Assembly (NCBI GenBank): GCA_902787975.1
Contig: CADAIP010000006.1
Coordinates: 95,300 to 159,299, forward strand
Length of the DNA: 64,000 bases
Reading direction: 5' to 3'
DNA from: Oscillospiraceae bacterium
GTDB lineage: Bacteria; Bacillota; Clostridia; Saccharofermentanales; Saccharofermentanaceae
The notes under the pieces are model-generated. The model saw nothing but the letters and a program-made list of their open reading frames with translations. It made no database searches and had not been told where the DNA came from. Within the stretch, counting starts at the first letter, position 1, and each line of letters begins with the position of its first letter. Positions 17,168-25,863 of the stretch are shown piece by piece. Both the position numbers and the translations under genes were made by a program.

Positions 17168-17734
17168 TTAAACTCCTGATTTGATCCTGCTCACGTCCAT
17201 GACTGCCTTGCGGTCCGGATCCGGCATGACCTTGACCTTTCGGCCTGCTTTGACGACGAGTACGCCGTCGCCGGGTTCGACTTCTTTGAAGACTTCAGGA
17301 CTTACGGAAAAACTCATGAGAGATTCGTCTTTGTCTTCCATGTAGATATCGAAAATATACTGGTAAGAAGAGTTCCTTCCATCCCTATTTTCCATCTCTC
17401 TTGAAGCAGTGAGAACGACACCTTTCCTTATGCCTTTGATGCCGGCGATGATCTCATAAACCAGCATGCCGCAGCCGAACATTCCGGCACCTAAAATGAT
17501 TAAAGAAAGCAGCTTAATGATCAGAGTGTCTGAAGGCGTGATGAGGAATGCGGTAAAGAAATATGTGCAGGCAGTAAACCCGATCGAAAAGATTACGAGA
17601 AAGCCCATGTTAGCTTTAATGTGGGCTTTCTTTACTCTTTTCAAAAGAGCCTTGTCTTCCTCTCGGATCTCGTCAAAAACAAGATCTTTTACTGATACGT
17701 TTTTCTTCAGATAATATGAATAGTGATTGCCCAT
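17168..17734 (-). CDS. membrane protein with two helices, hypothetical
   Basis: A 188-residue protein: a cytosolic N-terminus (MGNHYSYYLKKNVSVKDLVF), two adjacent membrane helices (about residues 44-66 and 72-92), then an about 95-residue beta-rich soluble domain (YIFDIYMEDKDESLMSFSVS, EPGDGVLVVKAGRKVKVMP). The soluble domain could be an NfeD-like or OB-like barrel, but I cannot show that. AAGGCGG is placed well for the start. Convergent with the XRE gene, stops 8 bases apart. Confidence 0.65.
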   Translation of the reverse strand: MGNHYSYYLKKNVSVKDLVFDEIREEDKALLKRVKKAHIKANMGFLVIFSIGFTACTYFFTAFLITPSDTLIIKLLSLIILGAGMFGCGMLVYEIIAGIKGIRKGVVLTASREMENRDGRNSSYQYIFDIYMEDKDESLMSFSVSPEVFKEVEPGDGVLVVKAGRKVKVMPDPDRKAVMDVSRIKSGV

Positions 17735-17921
17735 GTTACCGCCTTAAGGTTTTCCTGAATAATACCCGCAGCCCAATTATATCATTGTATATTTCCGGCT
17801 ATATTTATCGGATTTTCCTGATAAATATGCCGCTGTAGTTAATTATACAGAAAAATATAGTATACTTTGAAACTGTAATTCCTTTGTCGGGATTCAGATT
17901 ATCAAGGGTGGTCAGGTCTTA

Positions 17922-18947
17922 ATGGTACTTGCTTATTATGTTTCCATGTTAGCGCTGTCTCTTTTGTGCTGTGCCATATATTTTTTCATTAAGCGCAAGT
18001 ATTTTCCTTTCCGTTATGCGACGGTATTCATCCTGGCTCTCTTATCGCAGTTTTGCTATGTTCTTCTCGCGCTTTCCAAGGATGTCAGGGAAGCGCTGGT
18101 CATTTATAAATTCCTTTACATCGGCGGATGCTTTTTGCCTTTGGCAGGCCTTTTCATGATCTTGTCCGTATGCAAGATCGAGCTGCCGAAGTGGGTGAGA
18201 TTCCTTCTGGTATTATTTTCCGGAGCAACCTATTGTCTTGTTTTATCTGCCGGTTACAGCCCGCTGTTTTACAAGAGTGTCGACATTGAATTCAAAAACG
18301 GTGTTACCGTGCTCGTAAAAGATTACGGTCCGCTTCACATCCTTTTCTATATCGAGATAGGTATCTTCCTTGTGCTGACAATTTCTGCCGTCGTTTACGG
18401 ATGGATAGAAAAACCTAACGCATCAAGAAAGAATCTTGTGTTAGGCTCTTGCCTCGAGATCATCGCGATCATTGCATTCTTCGTCGGAAGAATATTCACT
18501 AAGGATGTCGAGTGGATGGCATTGGCTGACCTGATCATCGAGATCGGGTTCCTCTTCATCATGAATAACATCGGCCTTTACACTGTTGATGACATGGTCA
18601 GCAGTTCCATTTTCGCTGATGGCGGATTCGGATATATTTCTCTCGATTTCAAGAAGCGTTATTTAAGCTCAACTGATGTGGCTAAGAAGTTTATCCCTGA
18701 GATAGCGGATAACCACGCCGATCATCACATTGAAGATGAAGAACTGAGAATGCTCTTTGAAGGCTGGATTGATGAATTTAAAGAAAATAACGCATCACAG
18801 AATCACAAATTCAAAAATGGTGATACCGAATATTATGTCCGTGTAAGTTTCCTTTACGACGGAATGAAAAAGCGCGGATATCTTCTGGAGATCGCAAAGG
18901 AAGCTATTAATCATCCGGTACCTGCACCGGTTGAAACTAAAATTTAA
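17922..18947 (+). CDS. 7TM histidine-kinase-type sensor protein without output domain
   Basis: A 341-residue protein starting with about seven hydrophobic helices (residues 1-225), the layout of the N-terminal 7TM region of some histidine kinases (VIYKFLYIGGCFLPLAGLFMIL is typical). It is followed by a PAS-like soluble part (about 230-335, with GGFGYISLDFKKRYLSSTD and YVRVSFLYDGMKKRGYLLEI). There is no kinase, GGDEF or EAL domain after it: the gene simply stops, overlapping by 4 bases the convergent gene that has an EAL domain and a similar 7TM-PAS front. It may act as a partner or antagonist of that protein. Confidence 0.75.
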   Translation: MVLAYYVSMLALSLLCCAIYFFIKRKYFPFRYATVFILALLSQFCYVLLALSKDVREALVIYKFLYIGGCFLPLAGLFMILSVCKIELPKWVRFLLVLFSGATYCLVLSAGYSPLFYKSVDIEFKNGVTVLVKDYGPLHILFYIEIGIFLVLTISAVVYGWIEKPNASRKNLVLGSCLEIIAIIAFFVGRIFTKDVEWMALADLIIEIGFLFIMNNIGLYTVDDMVSSSIFADGGFGYISLDFKKRYLSSTDVAKKFIPEIADNHADHHIEDEELRMLFEGWIDEFKENNASQNHKFKNGDTEYYVRVSFLYDGMKKRGYLLEIAKEAINHPVPAPVETKI

Positions 18948-21220
18948 TCGAACCACTGCTTCTCGAAATCTTCGAGCGGAACAGGCTTGGAGAAGTAATA
19001 TCCCTGATAAAGTTTGCATCCCATTGCGTAGAGTATCTCAAACTGTTTTGCAGTCTCAACACCTTCCGTGAGCGTTGCGATGTTGAGCTCTTCGGACATG
19101 TTGATTATGTTCTTGATGATTATTCCGGACTTCATGTTGCGCTCGGAATCTTTCAAAAATTTCATGTCGATCTTGATGACGTCGATGTTCATGTCCTTAA
19201 GCAGGTTAAGGGATGAGAAGCCGCTTCCGAAGTCGTCCATCTCAACGATGAATCCTGATGCGCGAAGTTCGTCGACCGTCTTCAGGATATCCATGGAATC
19301 AGACATCATGACAGTCTCAGTTATCTCGACTCTGAGCTTGACAGGGTCGATCCCGTGTTCTTCAACGAGTGATTTAAGTGTCGGGACAACATCCATGTAG
19401 TAGAAATCTTTAGGTGAGATGTTGATCGAGATGAAAGCTTCGATGCCTCGCTCTTTCCAGTTTGCAAGTATCTCGCATGCGCATCTCCACATGTGCCTGT
19501 CGACTTCTGCGATAAGTCCGTTGCGCTCGAAAACAGGGATGAACATTCCCGGGTTCATGAAGCCTTCATCAGGATGTATCCATCTTACAAGTGCTTCTGC
19601 ACCTGCGAGCATTCCGCGTGAATCTACGATGGGCTGGAGGTAAGGTCTGATCTGTCTTGTCTCGATCGCGTTCTTGAGCTGGTTTGTGATCAGCTGGTTA
19701 TGGATGATCTCGTTCCTCAGTTTATCGTCATAGTAAACGATTATGTCGTGATAGTAGTCGCGTATCATCGTTGTGGCAAGACGGGCACTGTCGAAGAAGA
19801 GCGGAACATCGATATCGTCTTCGGGTGTGATGTCATAGATTCCGAAGTGCATAAGGATCTGATGCTCGAGATTGTCATCCTTGACGGTAAAGTTCTCAAG
19901 ATGTGTCTTGACCACGTCTTCATCGAACTTTGACTTGTCAAACAATATGCCGAATGAATCATCGGAAAGTCTGCCGTAAAGACATTTGCTGCTGACGTTG
20001 CCTGTGATGAATCCGGCGATCTTCTTTATCGTGAGTTCGGCGAATTCTTTTCCGAAGACATCGTTGATCATCTTGTAATTTGAGACTTCAATATAACCGA
20101 TCATGTAGTCTGTCTCATGATCATCCTTAAGCCTCTTGCTTATGTTCTCGTAAAGGTATTCTTTTGTATAAAGGCCCGTCAGGTAATCGTGAGTTGACCT
20201 GTACATCTCACGTTTGATCTCGCGCTGATCATCGGTAATATCACGTATGCTCAAATAGGAACCCGTAATCTTTCCCTTTTCATCAACAGTGGAACGCATT
20301 GCAAGATGCGTGTACTGTTTGTCATCGCCCGTACCCAAAGTGACTCTCTTAAACCATCCGCTGCTTTCGAGATCGAGTTCATCACCAAACAGATACTTGA
20401 GATTATCTTTTACGTTATCGTAATTATCTTTGGACACGCCGATGAGTTGTCTCCCGGGTTCGTTTGTCCAAATGCATTTGCCGTTCTTGTCGAAGAAGAA
20501 AAGTGCATCCGGCATGTCTGATGCCATTCCGGCAAGCATTCTGTCCAGAACTTTCATTGATCTGAAATGTATCGAGAAAAAGTATACAAGCAGACCCAAA
20601 AGACCGAATCCTATCATGGACATGTCCATCGGCTTTCTTGAGAAGATGTAATAGGATTCTACTGCACCGGTCATGATGATCGACAAAACGATTACCCCGT
20701 ACTTGTCTCTATATACCTTGGGTGACTGTATCATCTTAACGACGAAAACCACGAGCACCGCCAGGAACAAACCGTAACATACGATCCTGTGATAAGTCTG
20801 TCCGAGCTTTGGGATGAGTCTGAAATATGATTTGTTCTCAACAAGGATCTTCTCTGTTGTGAAACTAAACTTCAGGAACGGGTTCATGGCGTACTGGATT
20901 AAATCAGCAACGAAAAGGGTACATACAAGGATATTCAGTCCTCTCTTCGGCTTGCCCATGTCGCAATAGACATGTGTGAAATACCACAGAGAGTAGATCG
21001 CGCAGTCCATTCCGATAAAGTAGATATAGTAGCCTACAGTCGATATAGTTTTTTGAGTGGAAAGGATAAGTATGAGGTTGCCCAGCACCGGAATGGCAAG
21101 TCCGGCAAGGAGGAATGACAGGGCATTACCGATAGGCTTCCTGGATTTTTTTGCAATAACCATACAAACAAGAAGTGCAATTATCAGTATTCCGAATGCT
21201 ACTGACAACCCGGTTCTCAT
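18944..21220 (-). CDS. 7TM-PAS-(degenerate GGDEF)-EAL cyclic-di-GMP phosphodiesterase
   Basis: A 758-residue protein: seven membrane helices (1-225), a PAS domain (about 235-335, DMPDALFFFDKNGKCIWTNE), a GGDEF-like domain whose signature is SDDSF instead of GGDEF (so cyclase activity is unlikely), and an EAL domain (about 510-758). The EAL catalytic features are intact: AEALVRW, EITET, DDFGSGFSSL, and EGVET. The probable activity is breakdown of c-di-GMP to pGpG, gated by the membrane sensor. It converges with and overlaps by 4 bases the 7TM protein at 17922. Transcription of the two could interfere. Confidence 0.92.
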   Translation of the reverse strand: MRTGLSVAFGILIIALLVCMVIAKKSRKPIGNALSFLLAGLAIPVLGNLILILSTQKTISTVGYYIYFIGMDCAIYSLWYFTHVYCDMGKPKRGLNILVCTLFVADLIQYAMNPFLKFSFTTEKILVENKSYFRLIPKLGQTYHRIVCYGLFLAVLVVFVVKMIQSPKVYRDKYGVIVLSIIMTGAVESYYIFSRKPMDMSMIGFGLLGLLVYFFSIHFRSMKVLDRMLAGMASDMPDALFFFDKNGKCIWTNEPGRQLIGVSKDNYDNVKDNLKYLFGDELDLESSGWFKRVTLGTGDDKQYTHLAMRSTVDEKGKITGSYLSIRDITDDQREIKREMYRSTHDYLTGLYTKEYLYENISKRLKDDHETDYMIGYIEVSNYKMINDVFGKEFAELTIKKIAGFITGNVSSKCLYGRLSDDSFGILFDKSKFDEDVVKTHLENFTVKDDNLEHQILMHFGIYDITPEDDIDVPLFFDSARLATTMIRDYYHDIIVYYDDKLRNEIIHNQLITNQLKNAIETRQIRPYLQPIVDSRGMLAGAEALVRWIHPDEGFMNPGMFIPVFERNGLIAEVDRHMWRCACEILANWKERGIEAFISINISPKDFYYMDVVPTLKSLVEEHGIDPVKLRVEITETVMMSDSMDILKTVDELRASGFIVEMDDFGSGFSSLNLLKDMNIDVIKIDMKFLKDSERNMKSGIIIKNIINMSEELNIATLTEGVETAKQFEILYAMGCKLYQGYYFSKPVPLEDFEKQWFD

Positions 21221-21506
21221 AAAATGCCCACCCTTTCGCTATTTTATACATATTTTAACATCGTATATATAAATACTCATTCACACGCGTGTTACTTATT
21301 ATTAATAATCTGTATTTACCAGCGGCAGTTTTTAGACGTGGAAACTAAGCGACATAAGGGTTTGACGCTGATAAGCGACGGCAGAGCCTTTTCCGGAGTT
21401 GTTAATGAGTGAGTGAAATTTTTGTGTCCGACTTTCAGGTAGCATATGCTAACAAGTCTTACAAATGTTTTTTCATATATCAGGATTATTAGTACAAAAT
21501 GTCTGT
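21221..21506. other. non-coding stretch upstream of the riboswitch promoter
   Basis: About 285 bases between the EAL gene start and the promoter at 21507. It is AT-rich and must hold the divergent promoter of the EAL gene. Nothing in it reads as a supported gene, and no tight hairpin or repeat family is evident. Confidence 0.5.
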
Positions 21507-21535
21507 TTGACACATGTTTTCCTAAATGTTAAATT
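21507..21535 (+). promoter_or_regulatory. sigma-A-type promoter for the riboswitch RNA
   Basis: TTGACA (21507-21512), a 17-base spacer, then TAAATT (21530-21535). Transcription would start near 21542, immediately before the aptamer, which supports both calls. Confidence 0.8.
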
Positions 21536-21547
21536 CAATATGTAATT

Positions 21548-21634
21548 CCCATGGGGGAGTAGCAAGCGCTCCGGCGTAGCAAGTCAACATCCTGGCATCA
21601 CTGCCTGGCTTGTTTTAAATTGCGAGACTCATGT
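21548..21634 (+). ncRNA. yybP-ykoY (manganese) riboswitch aptamer
   Basis: Conserved blocks of the yybP-ykoY class appear in the right order: GGGGAGTAGC (21554-21563), GTCAACAT (21583-21590) and TGCGAGAC (21621-21628). The closing helix P1 is formed by CATGGG (21550-21555) with CTCATG (21628-21633), and an internal helix by CAAG with CTTG. This class senses Mn2+ and is usually upstream of manganese exporters (MntP, TerC, P-type ATPases, UPF0016). Here it precedes a two-gene ABC transporter. I am confident of the class from the motifs; ligand binding by this copy is inferred. Confidence 0.85.
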
Positions 21635-21721
21635 ATAGCTTAACTATACATGTGTTATAAATTGCAAAACATATTTACGATTAATAGCCCAAGTATAGTC
21701 CCGCTGTACTTGGGTCTTTTG
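21630..21721 (+). promoter_or_regulatory. riboswitch expression platform: competing hairpin and terminator
   Basis: CATGTATAG (21630-21638) pairs perfectly with CTATACATG (21644-21652); its first four bases are also the 3' strand of aptamer P1. Downstream, CCCAAGTA (21688-21695) and TACTTGGG (21707-21714) form a terminator followed by TCTTTTGTT. The central CTATAC (21644-21649) can alternatively pair with GTATAG (21693-21698), which lies on the terminator's 5' arm. So ligand-stabilised P1 would free CTATAC to break the terminator (gene on), while without ligand the first hairpin forms and the terminator stands (gene off). Confidence 0.75.
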
Positions 21722-21775
21722 TTGTTTAAAGGCTTTAGGGAATTGAAAAATCTATAAAGTCAGGAGAACAGCAGT

Positions 21776-22483
21776 ATGGAAGAAAATTTCCTGGAGATCA
21801 AAGATCTCAAGAAGAGTTTTGGCACGGGTGAAGCAAAGCAGGATGTTTTAAGGGGCATGAACTTCACTGTCAAGAAAGGCGAGTTCTGTGTCCTTTTGGG
21901 ACCCTCAGGTTCCGGCAAATCCACGCTTCTTAACATCATCGGAGGAATCGACACACCGGATTCGGGCTTTGTAAGCATCAGGGGAGACAAGCTCGAAGAC
22001 ATGGATGAAAAGCAGCTTACGATATACAGAAGAAAGCACTTGGGTTATGTTTTCCAGATGTATAACCTCATTCCCAACCTCAACGTAAAAGAGAATATCG
22101 AAGTCGGCGCATACCTTTCAGACAAGCCTCTGGATGTTGAAGAAGTAATCACTACATTAGGACTTCAGGATCACAAATACAAATATCCGAACCAGCTCTC
22201 AGGCGGACAGCAGCAGAGAGTATCTATCGGACGTGCGGTAGTAAAGAATCCGGACATCCTCATGTGTGACGAGCCTACAGGCGCGCTCGACTACAAGACG
22301 AGTAAAGAGATCCTCTCACTCATCGAAGACTGCAACAGTAAATACGGCAGCACGATCATAATGGTTACCCACAACGAGGCGATCAAGTATATGGCAGACC
22401 ACGTCATCAAGTTAAGAGACGGTGTCGTACGCCACAACGACATTAACGACAAGAAAATTCCGGCTTCCGAGCTCGAGTGGTAA
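21776..22483 (+). CDS. ABC transporter ATP-binding protein (MacB/LolD type)
   Basis: A 235-residue ATPase with Walker [10 protein letters not shown], the Q loop in [10 protein letters not shown], signature LSGGQQQR, Walker [13 protein letters not shown], and the H-loop His in MVTHNE. It belongs to the MacB/LolD/FtsE-like branch that partners FtsX-type permeases and acts by mechanotransmission rather than simple pumping. The next gene, a large FtsX-type permease, starts 12 bases downstream. The unit is preceded by a manganese-type riboswitch, which suggests a role in metal or envelope homeostasis under high Mn2+. Confidence 0.93.
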   Translation: MEENFLEIKDLKKSFGTGEAKQDVLRGMNFTVKKGEFCVLLGPSGSGKSTLLNIIGGIDTPDSGFVSIRGDKLEDMDEKQLTIYRRKHLGYVFQMYNLIPNLNVKENIEVGAYLSDKPLDVEEVITTLGLQDHKYKYPNQLSGGQQQRVSIGRAVVKNPDILMCDEPTGALDYKTSKEILSLIEDCNSKYGSTIIMVTHNEAIKYMADHVIKLRDGVVRHNDINDKKIPASELEW

Positions 22484-22495
22484 GGAGGCGTGTCT

Positions 22496-25189
22496 ATGAG
22501 AAATCCTTTGATAAAGCGAATTCCCAAAGAACTCGCTTCAGACTGGCATAAATATCTTGTAATCATTCTCTTCATGGTCGGCATGATCGGTGTCATCTCC
22601 GGTATGTATGTTGGCCGTGAGAGCATGGTCTCCGCCATTAATGCAGGAAAGACAGAACTTAATCTTGAAGACGGCTGCTTTGAATTATCGCACCGCGCCA
22701 CACCCGAACTTCTCGAGAACATAAGCTCCGGAAAGAAGGCTGACGTAAGACAATACTTCATCGACAAGGGGTTTGAAGAAGCCGATAAGGAAGTTGCCGA
22801 TGCGGTTGAAAAAGAACTTAATGAGCAGGTCAAAAAAGCAATAGAAGACGGCGTCCGCGCACAGTGCACGGCTATGGGTATAACTGACGAAGATGTGATC
22901 TCCGGCTACATTGATGTGGCCATGGAAGAAAACTTCGACACTGCTCTAGAGGAAGCAAGAAAATCAGATGAGTTCAAAGAAGCAGTTGATGAAGCATATT
23001 CCGAAGCTCACGATGCCGTTATTGAAGCAGTCGATGAAGAGTGGAATGACATCTCTGAAGAATACAAACTCAATGACGATAACTTCAGACCGGTAACGGT
23101 TACCATCTACGAGCACTTTTACCGCAACGAGTCAGAAGATAACAATAACGACGGCGTTGAAGATGCAACCGTAAGGATCTTTAAGAGCGATTCTGAGATC
23201 GACCTCGCATCGTTCGTTGAAGGCCGTGCGCCTGAGAGTAAAAACGAGATCGCGATCGACAGAAACCACGCAGATACTGTCGGTGTGAAGATAGGTGACA
23301 AGATCACCGTAGGCGGCAAGGAATATGAGGTTGTAGGCCTTCTTTCCTACGTCAACTATCTTACGATGCATGAGTCAAATACTGATCTCATGTTCGACGC
23401 ATTCGGATTCGACGTTGCAATGCTGACACCTGAAGCGTTCAATGAACTTACTTCAAGACTTCACTACAACTATTCGTTCCTTTACGACGTAAAGCCTGAC
23501 GGTAAAGTTGCTCAGGCAGATTATTCGGAAAACTTCCTTAAAGCTCTTATCACACAGACGCTTGTTGATGATAATGAGATCAAGGATTACCTCCCGACTT
23601 ATTTGAGCCAGGCAAGAAATTTTGCCCCTTCCGATATCGAAGGCGACTCTGTAGGAACGGCAATCTTCTGCTACATTCTTATCGCAGTAATCGCATTTAT
23701 TTTCGCTATCACGATCAGCAACACCATTGATAAGGAAGCATCCGTAATCGGCACCCTGCGCGCATCAGGATACAGCAAAGGCGAGCTTATCGTTCACTAC
23801 ATGTCCATGCCTGTCATCGTGACTTTGGCAGGTGCTGCGATAGGTAATGCCCTGGGATATACGGTCTTCCGTGACATGGCGGTTAAGCTTTATTTCAACA
23901 CATACAGTCTTCCTCTTCCGGAAGTCGTATGGAGCCCTTCGGCACTTGTTAAGACAACAGTCATTCCGCTATTGCTGATGTTCTTTATCAACCTTTTCGT
24001 GATCGTAAAGAAACTTCAGTTAAGTCCTTTGAAATTCTTAAGACACGACCTTACAAAATCAAGACGCACAAAGGCGAGAAGGATCCCTGCATGGTCATTC
24101 TTAAGCCGCTTCAGATTAAGAGTATTGTTCCAGAATATGCCGAACTATGCTGTCCTTATCTTCGGTGTCATACTCTCGGAACTCATGCTCTGCTTCGGAT
24201 TCGGAATCGTTGATTCCCTCGAAAACTACGGCAACAGGGCTCCTGAAATGATATTCGCAGAATACCAGTACATGCTCATGGGATATAAGGACGAAGACGG
24301 AAACGTGATCGTTACTGATGAGAAAAGCGCAGAGAGGTTCAGCTGCACGAATCTCCTTTATCCCAAGGAGAAGACTTCAATGCGTGAAGGCATGGGAAGC
24401 GGCGGTGATGAGAGTGTAACCATATACGGCATTTCTGACGGCAGTGCATATGTCGATCTTGCTCCGGATATTCCTGAAGGTCATGTATACATCTCCAGTG
24501 CATTCGGAAACAAGTTCTATATTAAGAATGGTGATGTCATTACTCTTCACGAGGAATACGAGAACAAGTCATATGAATTCACGGTTGACGGAATCGTTGA
24601 TTATGAAGGCGGTATCGCCGTATTCATGGACAATGAAAGCTTCAACAGGACATTTGATAAGAAGGATGACGAATTCTCCGGATACTTCTCCAGAAACGAG
24701 ATCACCGATATCGACGAACAGGACATTGCGACAGTCATTACCGCTGAAGACATCTCAAAGGTCACAACACAGCTGATGCACTCTGTCGGTGAATTCATGA
24801 ATATATTCAAGTATGCGATGATCGTCCTTGCCGCAGCTCTTATCTATCTGCTTGCTAAGATCATTATTGAACGTAACGAGCATTCGATATCAATGGTTAA
24901 GATCTTAGGCTTCAAGAATGGCGAGATCGGATCTCTTTACATCGTTCCGACTGCTATCGTGGTAACCTTTTTTACCGTTATCAGCCTTGGCATCGGCTAC
25001 TTCATGATGATCTGGATCTTCCATGAGTTTCTCATGCAGATGGACGGCTACTTCGCATTCTACATGAGACCTGTATCGATGGTATTGTCGGTGGTATATC
25101 TGCTCTTGGGCTATGCCTTCGTATCAGTGATCGACTTTATCAGGATCAAGAAGATCCCCATGGATGTTGCACTCAAAAATGCAGATTAA
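22496..25189 (+). CDS. large FtsX-type ABC transporter permease
   Basis: The ATG at 22496 (MRNPLIKRIPKELASDW) has AGGAGG 9 bases upstream. The 897-residue protein has one N-terminal membrane helix (about 16-38), a large outside domain (40-380) that includes a very acidic helical stretch (about 85-180), three helices with an FtsX motif (about 385-495, TIDKEASVIGTLRASGYSKGEL), another helix (about 540), a second outside domain, and three final helices with a second FtsX domain (about 765-890, HSISMVKILGFKNGEIGSLY). This is the MacB-like type VII layout doubled, as in peptide-resistance and lipoprotein-handling transporters of Firmicutes. The substrate is not known. Confidence 0.9.
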   Translation: MRNPLIKRIPKELASDWHKYLVIILFMVGMIGVISGMYVGRESMVSAINAGKTELNLEDGCFELSHRATPELLENISSGKKADVRQYFIDKGFEEADKEVADAVEKELNEQVKKAIEDGVRAQCTAMGITDEDVISGYIDVAMEENFDTALEEARKSDEFKEAVDEAYSEAHDAVIEAVDEEWNDISEEYKLNDDNFRPVTVTIYEHFYRNESEDNNNDGVEDATVRIFKSDSEIDLASFVEGRAPESKNEIAIDRNHADTVGVKIGDKITVGGKEYEVVGLLSYVNYLTMHESNTDLMFDAFGFDVAMLTPEAFNELTSRLHYNYSFLYDVKPDGKVAQADYSENFLKALITQTLVDDNEIKDYLPTYLSQARNFAPSDIEGDSVGTAIFCYILIAVIAFIFAITISNTIDKEASVIGTLRASGYSKGELIVHYMSMPVIVTLAGAAIGNALGYTVFRDMAVKLYFNTYSLPLPEVVWSPSALVKTTVIPLLLMFFINLFVIVKKLQLSPLKFLRHDLTKSRRTKARRIPAWSFLSRFRLRVLFQNMPNYAVLIFGVILSELMLCFGFGIVDSLENYGNRAPEMIFAEYQYMLMGYKDEDGNVIVTDEKSAERFSCTNLLYPKEKTSMREGMGSGGDESVTIYGISDGSAYVDLAPDIPEGHVYISSAFGNKFYIKNGDVITLHEEYENKSYEFTVDGIVDYEGGIAVFMDNESFNRTFDKKDDEFSGYFSRNEITDIDEQDIATVITAEDISKVTTQLMHSVGEFMNIFKYAMIVLAAALIYLLAKIIIERNEHSISMVKILGFKNGEIGSLYIVPTAIVVTFFTVISLGIGYFMMIWIFHEFLMQMDGYFAFYMRPVSMVLSVVYLLLGYAFVSVIDFIRIKKIPMDVALKNAD

Positions 25190-25225
25190 GGCGGCCGTGA
25201 GATTCAAATAACAACGACTTTTTGG

Positions 25226-25268
25226 TTGAAAAGCAACACACCGGCCATGATGTGTTGCTTAATCAACA
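25226..25268 (+). terminator. long imperfect hairpin after the ABC operon
   Basis: AAGCAACACA (25231-25240) and TGTGTTGCTT (25251-25260) form a perfect 10-bp stem with a 10-base loop, extended by GTTGA/TCAAC. There is no T run after it, so it may be a weak terminator or an mRNA end-protecting structure for the riboswitch-ABC transcript. Confidence 0.55.
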
Positions 25269-25366
25269 TTTCCCTCAAACATTGGTCATAGTATGCCCTG
25301 CGTATAGGTGTTTTAATGAGCTCAAGTTAAAACAAACAAAACTTAAAACACAGGGAGGACATGAAA

Positions 25367-25537
25367 ATGAAGAAGTCAATTAAGTCAAAGAAGGGTATGA
25401 CACTCGTAGAGATCGTAACAGTAATTGCAATCATCGTAATTCTCGCATCTGCAGCACTCTACGGATATCTCAATATCTATAAGCAGCTTCATCTCGAAGA
25501 ATACTTCGTAGAACAGACAGACGATCAGCGTTTTTGA
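25367..25537 (+). CDS. orphan type IV pilin-like small protein (56 aa)
   Basis: A 56-codon gene with GGAGG 8 bases before the ATG at 25367. The product reads MKKSIKSKKG then MTLVEIVTVIAIIVILASAA, a textbook class III prepilin signal: basic leader, Gly at -1, Glu at +5, then an uninterrupted hydrophobic helix. The mature part is only 46 residues, ending in an acidic tail (EEYFVEQTDDQRF). Pseudopilins and pilins are usually over 100 residues, so this lacks a globular head. No prepilin peptidase, ATPase or assembly gene is nearby. It could be a minor pilin, a signalling peptide, or a membrane micro-protein processed by PilD. Followed at once by a strong terminator. Confidence 0.8.
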   Translation: MKKSIKSKKGMTLVEIVTVIAIIVILASAALYGYLNIYKQLHLEEYFVEQTDDQRF

Positions 25538-25558
25538 TCAGGACAACATATAAGATAT

Positions 25559-25592
25559 AAGGGGTGTCTCATAGGTGAGGCACCCCTTTTTA
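25559..25592 (+). terminator. Rho-independent terminator (GGGGTGTCTCA family)
   Basis: GGGGTGTCTCA and TGAGGCACCCC around a 4-base loop, followed by TTTTTAT, 21 bases after the pilin-like gene. Confidence 0.92.
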
Positions 25593-25863
25593 TATGAACG
25601 GCTTACTTGTATTGCGCCCGCTGCTAAGGACAGTTCCAAGATTATCAATTATTAGAAGCGTTTTTGGAATTTCATGGCAATAATACCATTTTCACTTCCA
25701 ATTTATGCGGAAAACGGAATTGAATTAAGAATCAGGCTATCAGGCTAATAGTCCGGCTATAGCCGTATTTCGCAGTTTCTTTTACAAAGACAAATCCATA
25801 TAATTAAATTGTATGGTTACACGCGTTGTGTATTAGAGAGGATTATCTGATTAGGGTGTATGT
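25593..25863. other. non-coding stretch with short palindromes
   Basis: About 270 bases without a gene. It contains the 12-bp palindrome CGGCTATAGCCG (25754-25765), preceded by two more GGCTA words, and a TATAAT box near 25798 that may be the -10 of the next gene. Nothing else stands out. Confidence 0.45.
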
